From: Panagrolaimus kolymaensis
Taxonomy: Eukaryota; Nematoda; Chromadorea; Rhabditida; Panagrolaimidae
Assembly: GCA_028622995.1 (NCBI GenBank)
Contig: JAJQJQ010000062.1
Span: 496,001 to 560,000, forward strand
DNA: 64,000 nucleotides
Direction: 5' to 3'
This document shows positions 37,194 to 49,100 of this stretch, piece by piece (position 1 is the stretch's first letter; each line of letters starts with the position of its first letter). The notes beneath the pieces were generated by a model. That model searched no databases and was not told the origin of the DNA. It saw only the letters and a program-made list of their open reading frames with translations. Position numbers and translations under genes: made by a program.

Positions 37194-40100
37194 ATGAAAC
37201 GACATAAAGAATATTTTGTTTTAATATTTTTGTTGCTTTTAATTGCAACAAAATTTAAAAATATCCAAGGCCAACAACAACCACAACAAAATGCACCAAG
37301 AGACGGTAAGCTTTTAAATTTTCTTTTTTGGGATATTAGAATCTTTTTTTTGTTTGTTTTTCTATTAGTTTTTTGGAGACCGATCGATAATAAAAAAAAG
37401 TTATGAAATGTTATTATTTGTTTATATTTATTTCCAGATTGGATATATCAAAGTTATATCCAAGCACTTTCGTGTAAGTTTATGCGTCAAAATAAAAATG
37501 TTTATTTATTCTTATTTTTGTTCATAAAATTTATTTAATTTATTTGCAAAAAATTTTGGTGTCAAAGCTAGTGTCAGAGTTTTATGTTTTTTTTTTGCAA
37601 AAAAGAATTTAAAAAAAGTTTTGACCCCGACGTGACTTGAACACGCAACCTTCGGAACTGGAGTCCGACGCGCTACCAGTTGCGCCACAGAGTCATCGAA
37701 AGGAATATGGAAACAAGCGACTGACATAAAAAAAAGTAGTCAATAGACCAAAGAAAAAAAAACAACAAAAAAGTGATAATAAAAAAAAAGAGAGAGAGAG
37801 TCTTTCAGTTCGACGACACTAACATTTTTGACGCTAGTTAATTGATTTTTGCACATAAATTAAAAAATATTTAAACTTTGAAGCAATTTAAAATTATGTT
37901 TTATAGATGGCCCAGCTTTACTTGTCAAACCCGATTCTTCCACAATTCCAATAAACACCCGTGTAAGCTTTTTTTGTCGAGCTGATGGAAATCCAATTCC
38001 CTCGATTGTTTGGAGACGGAATGGTGAACCAATTAATGATGGACGATATTCAACTAAAACTTTAACAAATGGATTATCAACTTTACGGATTGATCCAGTT
38101 TTAGCCATCGATAATGATCTCACAATTTCTTGCACCGCTGATAATGGAGTAGGAAGTCCAATAAAAGCTGAAGCAAAATTAAAAGTTTTGGATGAAACTC
38201 AAATTCCCAATGGTTTCCCTGAAATTGAAGCTCATCCGATGCTAAAATCCGTGGAACAAGGTCGAACTGCGTATGTCACTTGTAAAGTTAAAGGTGATCC
38301 TCGACCTAGGGTGCTATGGTTGAGGGATATGATGCCGATTGATATTCGATCAAATAGTCGATATTCCGTTTCAACTCTTGGAAATCCTGGTAGGTTTTAA
38401 AAAAAAAATTTTTTTGAAAGATTTTCCCTCTGTAAAATTTTTCCCCATTTTTTTAAAGAAGCAGTCACAAAGTTCAATAATTAATAATCTGTCGCTAAAA
38501 AGAGCTTACGTTACGAGGCCAAATTTTTTTTTTTATTTTGTAAGCCAAAAAGTTTTGTTTTGAACAAATTTTTAACTTACTTTTTATGATTTTTATGTTT
38601 GACTGCTCCTTTGAAAAAAAATAATAAACAAAAAAAACACACTTAATTAAAAATTAACCCTCTTTTTTTTTACCCATCCATTTTTTAGAGTACCGTGAAA
38701 AAGTTATTGGTGAGAAATTTATTTTTTTTAAAGGAATTTCTCTTTGTTTTTTTTTGCATTTTTAAAGATTTTTTTGTCGTCTTCTTCTTCTACCACAATT
38801 TTTTTCATTTATCACTAAAACAATAATTTTTTTATGATCAAGACACATCTCACTAAAAGTTTTTTTGCCATTTTTTTCTCGATTTTTTTTAATAATTCAG
38901 TTTTTTAAGTTTATTTCAATTAATTATTTTCAAAATTAGACTAACATGTATGTGATAGGAATATATATTTTTTTAATAACTAATCTGAAAAAACACTGGA
39001 GAGCACCAATTATTTTTTTATTTATTTTCCACCAAGACACTCTAAGAACGGTATATTTTTTTGATATGAGTAAAACTTTTAGGCGCATTAATGATTCAAC
39101 AAGCTCGAGAAGACGATCAAGGAAAATATGAATGTGTTGCACGAAATGAACATGGCGTAATTCATTCTAAATCAGCTCATATTTATGTTAAAGGTAGAGT
39201 TAAATAAACTTTTTATATCCCAAAATTTTTTTAAAATAGAAAATATTAAATTTACATTAAGGAAACTTGATTCTCGGATCGACTTCTTTTAATTTCGTTT
39301 CAAAATCCAGAAAAAGATGAATAAATGTTTTTGAACCAGAAATAACTTTATTCAGTTTCATGGATAATAAAATGCCTTTCGAGAAATAATATATCAAAAA
39401 CAATTTTTACATACATAATTTATAAGAAAAATATTTTAAGCACCACTATATTTGTCATTTTTTTTTCTTCTTCAAGATTCAAGATTTTTTTCAAGAACTC
39501 ACTATCCATAGATTCTTCTTCACTTACTTATATTTTTTTGTTAACAAACAAAACAAAAAAACAAGAAAATTATGACAATTTTTTCCTTCTTCTTTAATTT
39601 GTATTTCTTTTCTCTTTTACCATATTTTTTTTTACGCTTGAACAAATGCGTGCGTTTGTTGTTGCAAACCAAAAGAAAAAACACGATCGGGAAAAAATTC
39701 AAAGGGCATCATTCTTCCATATATTTTTTTATTTTAGAAGGGTGTATTTGCGTTCCTCTTTTTTTGGCAATATACAATATTTATAGACAAACACAAACAC
39801 ATTTACATATTTGAAGGATGAATAAAAGAGTAATCTAATAGGGTGAACAACGACGACGACAAAATGAAAATGAAAAGTTTTTTTATTTCCCCTCTCTTTT
39901 TTGTTTTCCTTTCCCCCATTTTTTTTTCCCTCAACTCTCTAAATGTTTATTAATGGCAGGCAAGAGACCTCAAAAAATAAAAATAATTCCATATTGCGCG
40001 ATATTAAAAAAAATAAAAGAAAGAGAGAAAGAGAAAAACAGAAATTTGTTTGTGTTGCAAAAAAAAAAATGGCAATAAAAGTGAAAATTGGTTTTGGTTT

Positions 40101-43100
40101 CATTCTTGCATGATGTAGAGAGAAAAAAAGAAAAATGTTGCTAAAGGGCAAAATGTAGGGGCTTTTTATTATGGTGCCAAATAAATTTGTTCCGCTTTTT
40201 TCAAAACGAGCTATTTTTTTGTTTTAAATTTCACTTCTTTTTTTTATTATTATTAAATAATGCAACTATACTTTTTAAAAAAACTCTTTCTAAAACAAAA
40301 GTTTCATAAAAAAAATCACGAAATTTTTTGGAAAATCTTTCATTTGATTTGTCTTTTTTAAAATCCTAAATTTTTATTTCGGGGAAACACAAGCATCGAA
40401 AAAAAAACCGTGTCTCTCTTTCATGTATCAATTATGCAAATTTTTGAGCAGTTATCTAACACCAAATATTCATAACTGAACTCCTCTAATTTCCTTTCTT
40501 CACCCATTATAAAAGCTAGCGAAATTGAGAACTATCGCTTAATCTTTTATTTCTTTTCTTTAAATAATAATTCCGATTAAGCTTATCCATTCCCATTTTT
40601 TACTATTATTTGCTACTGCAAATGTTTCTTAAAAAGCAAGCTCAAATAGCAAGCGAAGGCGCGGCGCTAACATTACCAAACTCATTTTTTTTTTCTCACC
40701 AAAACCGAACATTTTTAAATCAAAAAAATTTCTTTTTCGAGGATATGAAACTAACGAGAAAAATAAGAAGAAGAAGACGAAGAGATGGGATGGGATTAAT
40801 TTAGGCTTGGGTATTATAAAACCCAAAAAGCAAAAGTAAAAATAAAAAGTATTAAAGAGAAAAAGATTTTTTAATGACGACTATTTTTTTCTTTTCTCAA
40901 ATTGCTCTTTTGGCATCTTTTTTTTCTTGGGTTTTGCATATAAAATAATATCCTATTCTTTTTCATATATATATTGGAATCTATTTTTGGCGGTCTTCAA
41001 CTTGACTCTTTCTCTTTTTATTTATTTCTGACCAACACTGCGACTGCCTGAGGCTGAAGAAGCAAAACAGGAAGGATGTTTGTCGTCGTCGTGGACGTCG
41101 TCGATTGACCATAGCATAGGAGAGAAAAATAGAAGTATTAAATTTCGACTTTTGACTTTTTGACCACTGACCATCGAATCGAAGAGGCCGGCTGGTTTGA
41201 ACTAACTTTTTTATAAAAAAAGAAAAAAAAGATGAAAGCCAAGGCATAGAAAACATTTAACCCGAGGAAATGGGGCTGTTATTTATTTATTGGTGTTGTT
41301 AGTTAATAATTTTATAGTTTTTTTTATTATCAAACCCCGAAAATTCAAATCATAGATTTCTTAAACTTTCTTGTTTTTGAGACTAAACGAAGACAATTTT
41401 TTTTGTTAATTTTCTTAAGTTACTTTCTTTTCCATTTTTTCTTATTTTTTTTTATTTTTGAATCATTTTGCTTCTTCAATAATAAAAAAAATACAAAAAC
41501 AGATGTCAAAAAAGAAAAGATGCTCCGTAGTAGTTTGTAAGTAACGACGAGTTCTCCCTCCAGTGTCCTCATCATCATCAGCAGCCGAACAACAGCGGCA
41601 GCAGCTTTACCCAAGCTTTTTATCTTCCTTTTCCTCATTCTTCCTCCTTCTGAGCCAATAATAATATACCAAATGGTGTCGTCGCGCGGATGTTTTTCTC
41701 ACAAAAACATCCATCGAATAAAAAAAATATATCCCCGTTATATCTTTTATTTTTTATCGTCTGCTACTGCTGCCGCTCCTTTTTTTTGCTGCTAACTAAA
41801 TTGGCTGGCTTTTTTTGCTTCTTCAAAATGGCTGCCGTTGTATTTTTTTTACTACCATCCATTTACGATCTTTAACTCTTTCTTCTATGTAACTCTAAAA
41901 CTCATCCAAACCAATTCAATCCAATTTTATTAATTCAGAAAAATAAAAATGTTTTTTAGTGGGATTTTTTTTGTTTTGCTTTCCCTGATTTTATCCTTGC
42001 TTTTTTTAATTTTTATTTTAGTTGCAATAGTTTTAGGTTGCGCAATTTATTTTAGTAGGTCCAAAAAATCCGTTATTTGCAACAACAACAAAAATTTAGA
42101 CAATTGGTTGTAGTATCTTTTTTATTTTATTGCTTTAATTTGTTATTGCGATCTCAGTTTTTTGGTGACATAATCTTTTTTTTTTATCAAATGGGGGTTG
42201 ATGGGTTTATGGGTTTTTTAATGTAACAACAGTTTTGTCCATAAAAACCATAAAAAATATAAAAAAAGCAAGCCAAATATTTTTGTTTTGTAATTTTTTA
42301 TTTGAAAATCATTTCTCTAAAATCCACGATTTTTACTTATCGAAACTTTATTCTTTGATTTTTATGTATTCTCTTCATTTTTTGTTGAGGATTACTTTTA
42401 CTCAACGATAATTTTTCCTGCTAAATTTTTCGATTCTTCTGATCCCCAAAATTTTCGTCAAACCACATTCTTTGCTTTTTTTAAGTTATTTATGAATTTT
42501 TTTTATTTACATATTTCGAAAAATAAAAATCATTTTTTCTAAAAGTTTTTGTTCAAAAGCTATGTATTTTTCTTTCGATTAATTTCGCTGAAAATAAATT
42601 TAAATTTCACCTTTTTCTTATTCATTTCTTTTTACTCCTCAAAAAAAGTTCTTAAGAAAGATAAATTTTAAAACTCATACATACATTTTTCAAGAAAAAA
42701 GGAAGGACAAAAAGAAAAACTAACATATTTAAAAAAAGTTTTTTATTATCCTTTTTTTTTCTTCTTTTTTTGGAACGAGTGTTCCTTCCATTCTCATCCT
42801 CATTTGTATATGTATGTATTTGTATTTGTATTAGTTTTACTCTATCCAAGTCGATTAATAACCCCTTTTTTCCGTTTCCTTTTCCTCATTTTTCTTTTAT
42901 CCCGCGGGAAACGCCAGAGCTTAAGCTGCTGCTGCTTCTCTTCCAACTATATATAGGTAACATTATTTTTCTATGATGGCAATGCCGCGACAGCTCCTCT
43001 TCATCGAACAGTTACTTGTTGCTTGTTGTTGCGCGAGAGAGGGAAAGAAAACATACATACATTTTTTTGTGTTTTGTTTTGTTTTTCGAAAAATTGAGGA

Positions 43101-46100
43101 GGAAAAGGTTTTTTTCGCTTGATTTATTTGTGTTTCCATATATTTTTCGTTTGTTTTTGTCGTCACTAAATAACATACAAAATGCAAAACAACGCGCGAG
43201 ATGCAAGAAAGATAGACTTTACTGTTTTTATTTATTTTTTTCCATTCATTTATTTTATTTTTGTTGCTTTAGTTTCAAAAAAAAAATTTTCTGGATGGAG
43301 TTTAACATGAAATTTATGGCTTGATTTTTTTTTCTCATTCGTTTTACCACAAAACTTAATTCTTTGGTGGAAAAAAATATTTTAAAATGTTTTGGAAATT
43401 TCTAAGAATATATTTCTTAATTTTATTGTTATTATTTGATAGCGGACATGGACTTTTCTTTCAACATACTTTACCAAGTCGAATATTTGAAGAAGCACAG
43501 AAAATTACACTTGAATCAGAAGAAAAAAATGACAATAATGGTGTGGTGTTTTTTTTAAAAATAATGATTAATTGAAATTCAAAAAAATTTACTTAAAGGG
43601 ACATAGCTATTTCATGCCTTTACGAAAATTTCGATACTGGGGCTGATAGGAACAGTTGGGGCGGCGCGTGTTTGAATTACTGTGTCACTTTCTGTCTTAC
43701 ACGGTAATTCAAACACGCGCCTTACCAAGTGTAACTTTCAGTCCCCAGTATCGAAATTTCAGAAAAGGCATGAAATAGCTATGTCCCTTTAACTCAAAAA
43801 TAATTTTTACTTTTATTCATTCTTTTCGATAACAAATAAAAAAAAAAAAGATGATCCCGGCCGGGTTCGAACCGGCGGCCTTCTGCGTGTAAAGCAGACG
43901 TGATAACCGCTACACTACGGGACCGTAAAGACCTACAATATAAAATGTGTTTTTGAAAAGTACTTCGAGGAATATCAATATTTCAAGAAAACAAAGTTTT
44001 TGCATTGCTAAAGTCACTAGAAATTTTTAAATAATACTCAAACATTATTTATTTTTTATCAAAAATTCAAAAAAATATTATCATAAGATATATAAAATAC
44101 AATAAACTAAAATTTTTTTAAAACTTAAAAGAAGAAATTTAAATAAACTAAATTTATGCTAATTATTTTTTAGTTCGCCGAGTTCCACCATATTTTACTG
44201 TGAAACTCAATAAACTATATCGAGTTGGAATAGGATCAAATTTAAATCTCACTTGCGTGGCTGTGGGTTATCCAATGCCTCGAGTATTTTGGAAGAGACA
44301 ATCTGATGATTCATATTTAAATAATCCTCAAACTGCACCCATCGGAAAAAATGTTTTAACTCTCACAAATATAGAACAATCAGAAAATTATACTTGCATA
44401 GCCGTGAGTAAATTGGGAAATATTGAAACATCCACGACGGTTGAAGCAAAAGAAATTTTACCAGCTCCAAGAAATTTTCATATGATTGAAACGGGTGATT
44501 GTAATGTTAAATTAAAATGGGATCCAGTTAAAATTATTAGTGAAGAAGATCCACTTCAAAGTTATGTAATTAAATATCGACAAAAGTAAGCAATTTAAAA
44601 AAAAATAAATGTTTGAGTTTGGAACTTATTTAATTATTTGTATTTCTGAAAAAAAGATTTGCTTTTTGTTTTCGTTAATTTTTGCTTTAAACTTTTTCAT
44701 TTACTAAAATTTATTTTTCCATTCTTTAAATCCCTCCAAAAAAAATTGAGTGTATGCTCTTTATTTATTTACTAACTAACTTTTAAAACCCTAATGACAA
44801 TAACAAAATTTTCCAAATTATTGTTAAAATTAACTTACTATCATTCATTTTACCCTTCTTTCTATCCATTAGTTTTTTTGCTGTGAACTTTTTTTTAAAA
44901 TAATTTTTGTACTAATTTTGTGTGCTTTTTTTTCTTCAGATTAAGTTCAATGTCTTCGTCAACTTTGAAACCTAATTCTGAGTGAGTTTTTTTTTTTGCA
45001 GTTTTTTGCTGTTTTTTTTATTGATTTTGTAATATTTTTGTGAACTAAATTTTTATTATTTTAATTTTCTTGTTATTAAAATTGTTTGCTTTAGATACGC
45101 TGAGCGAGGAGGTTCATTTCGTGAAATAAAAATTCCACCATCTCAAACTTCAGTTACCATCGAAGGTTTGGAACCTTATCAGGCAAGCAAATTCCCCTAA
45201 AAATTTTTTCCATTTCCCACATCTAATTATTTTTTCTTTTTAGCAATACGAATTTGTTCTTCAAGCTGTATCAACTTTGGGTAAAGGTCAACCAACTTTA
45301 CCCGTGGAAGCTCAAACAGCTGAAACCGTTCCCTCTAATGCTCCAATGGATGTTAAAGCAAGGCCATTAAATTCTCAAGCGGTATTAGTTCAATGGGGTC
45401 CACCCGAAATGCCCAATGGTAAAATAACGGGTTATATCGTTTATTTTACTAATAAAGCTTTAATTGATGAAAAAGATAAAACTGATTGGCAAAAGGTTAG
45501 TTTTTAAGAATATAAAAAAACAGCAAAAAATGGTACTGAAACGGATTTTTTTTTGTTAAGACAAAAGTTATATTTTTAAAAACTTTTGTTCCAAAACTTT
45601 AGTTTAACAGATTTCGATTTTAGAACCAAAAGTTTCGAAAAATAAATTTACGTAATCGAACCAAATTTTAATAGCTGCAAATTGAATACTTTGATTTAAA
45701 AGTTTTTGGTCATAGAACGAAAATGTTTTTTAACATCTTCAAATGAATTTATTAAATTTATAAAGTTTTTATGTATAATCTTTCGAAAATTTTTTATGGC
45801 AACAAAATCCAAAAACTAATTTACATAATTTCCAAAGTCTAAAAACATTTTTTTAGAAAGAAACAAAAGCTGAAGAATTAATGGCAACTTTGAGTGGATT
45901 GGAATATGAAAAAACATATTATATTCAAGTTCAAGCTAAAAATGCTAAAGGTGTTGGACCTTTTTCTAAAACCGTCACGGTTATCACTAAACAAGGAGTG
46001 CCAGGGCAACCTTCGAAATTGATAGCCAAAGCCGTGGATTCTCGAAGAATTTCATTGACTTGGGAAAAACCTTTGCATTCGTATAATATTGTTGGATATA

Positions 46101-49100
46101 CAATTCGATTTAATGTTTCGGATACCGAAACTAAAGAATTAAGATTAACTTCGGATATTCAAAAACATACGGTGGATGGATTACGACCGGATACTATGTA
46201 TTCTTTTCGAGTTGCAGCCCATTCTGATCGAGGTCAAGGCGCTTTTGGGGATGAAGTTATTGAAACTACTTTACAAAGTGGTAAGCATTTTTTATTTGAA
46301 AACTGAAAAAAAAAATTGTGGGGAAATGGAATGAAAAAAGTTGTTATAATAAAAAGTAAAAATAAAGCAAATTTTTGTGTGAAAAAAAAATATAAAAAAT
46401 TTAATAATTCTTAAAATAATGAAAATAAATATTGGCGGTAAATGAAAAAGAAACAAAAGTTTAAATATGCAAATTCTTTGCAAAATTTTTGGTTATGCCA
46501 TAATTTTTTCGATAATTGGCACCAAAAGTTTTGCCTTTTTTTAATTACTGTCATTTTGTTATTGAAGTCACGCCAAGGAAATTTAATTTTTACAAACAAA
46601 TTTAATGCATTTTTTTTAAATTAGCAAACTTTTTTTCTTCCTAAAAATCTTTAAATCTTTTAAAAAATTTAAATATTGTGTATTTTTGTTGTTTTTTAAT
46701 TTTGATGTTGTAAATCTATTTTTTCATTTTTTTATTTTTTCTATATAGCTGCGGTTGTGTTTCCCGACCTTCAATTATTTTCACAAAATTCTTCAAAATC
46801 ATTATTTTTAAAATTTAATGGTGAACTTGAAAATTTGAATGAAACCATTGAAATTGAATATCGCAAAAAAGTTTTACCCGAAGGTTCATCCTCCGAGCAA
46901 CAATATGAAGATTCAGATTCTTTTGAAATTGAAGGTTCCGCCGCCGCAGAATTATTACTTCCAGAAATTCATCCATGGCTTTCATTTAAAGCTTCAGCCA
47001 AAGAAAATTATGAAAATGAAAAAATAGAAATAAAAAATTTAATTCCTAATACTTTTTATGAAGTTCGAGTGAAAGCAGGAACATTTCGAAGTGATCCTCC
47101 AATTTTTGCTAAAACCGCCGAAGATGGTAGGTTTCTTCTTCGTGGTTTTTTTTATTTTATTTTAATGGTGGTTGTTGTGGTAATTTTAAAAAACGTGGTG
47201 CCTTGCTTGGTAAAAGTAACTTTGGTAATTTTTGTTAGTAAAAATTAAATTTTAGTTGCGAAAATTTTAGATTAGTAAATATGCAATAAAAATCCTTGAA
47301 AAAAAGACAGTAATGAATTTCTTAAAAATATTGTAATATGACGATTACTTTCATTTGATTCTAAAAAAAAAAAAATCTTGACATTGAAAGTTTTTATAAT
47401 GGTGAAAGTAATCATTTTTTGACAATAGTCTTAATTTTTTTCTTACTCTCTTTTTCTTATAATAAAAAAAGTTCGTAAATTTATTATGTTGTTTTGGTCG
47501 ATTGATATCTATATTTTCCTCGTGGTTGTGATGGTGGCAGTTAGTTCGGTTTATCAAAAAATTAGGGGATTACAAAAGCTTTCTTTCTTTTTTGCTAACA
47601 ATTTTTTTATCTTTCTTTTTTTTACAGTTGATTCATCTTTGCTTCGACCTGGTTAGTTTTCATTTTTTCTTTCTTTATAATCTTAAAAAAAATTTATTCA
47701 AAAATCTGTTACAAACAAATTATTTCCTTTTGAGTGATCTTTAAAAAAATCATTTTTATTAAAAATAGAAAGGAAGAGTTTAATCGAGCACGTTTAAAAA
47801 AATTTAAAATTTAAGAAAACCGGACATCAAAAATATGCATTTTGAATTTTTTTGATTCTTTTTTATGGGGAAATAAAAATAACAAACGACAAAAAAAAGA
47901 AATGATGAAAAAGAATTTCATTCATCTCGTTTCTTTTTCTTTTTTTTTGTTATAAAAATCGGATCAAACGCGTTTTAATAAATGTGTTTTTAAATTTGTC
48001 TCCTCATTTTTTTTGTCTTATTTTTGGACGAGATAGAACCAAAAAATTTGATTCATTTTTTACAACTTTTATTCCAAATGACAGTAACTCTAAAATAAAT
48101 CACAGAAATTGTTTACTATCATTGACATGAATGAAAGTAACTTAAATTTGAAAGAAAACTGTAAATTTTTTGTTACTATCAATAAATGATAATAATCAAT
48201 TTTGGTAATATTTTGAACATTTTGATTACTCTCTCTCTTACTCATTTGATTTTAATTATGGCACATGCCTAATTTTACTTTGTTTGTTATTCTTTCTTTC
48301 TTGCCAAATTCTTTTAAGAATTTTGTCGTGTCTTTAGCCTTTCTTTTATTTTTGTTGTTTTCTTGAAATAAAAAAAAGGTGAACCAAATGAAAAATGAAG
48401 AGTTGTTTCAGGTCAAAAATAAATAAATGAATGGCAGTTTTTCACATTTGTCTTTATATCCTTGTCGTCGTCGTCACCTGGGAACGGCTCCTCCACCTTC
48501 CCTTCATTTTCTTTTTTTTGGAGAGGTTTGTCTTGTCTTTTTTTATCCATCCTGTTTTTATTGTCAAAAAAAAAATTGAATGAATGGCATAAAACATTTT
48601 TTTCTTCATCTTTTTCATATGCCTTAAGGGCTTTAGCAAGCAGGAGAGTGCATCATCTCAAAAGCAAAAAAAAAGCAGACGATGATGCCTTGCTATTTTC
48701 AAAACTATTTAAATATGTCCACTATTTTTTTTTCATTTTCAATAATTTTAATATTTTTTTCTTCTAAATTTTTTCTTTTTTTAAACTTCAAATATTTATT
48801 ATTTTTAAACGCCGCCGCCTTGTTCAACGAAAAAAAAAGTAATGGTCAAAAATAAAGTTTTTGCCTGCGTCGTCGGCTGTTCACAGTTTTTTCTTTTTGC
48901 GAGCAATGAAAAAATTATTTTAATGTGGCAATTCTTTTTATTTTTTATTTGCCATTCAAAATGGGTTTCAATGGCCAATAAAAAGAATTGGATGAGAGAG
49001 AGAAAATGGAAAAAAATAGTTTAAAGCTTTAGTTAAAAAAATATATGAATAGAAAATAAATAACTCTTTCAACACTTTTTTCTTTTTAAATTGTATACTT

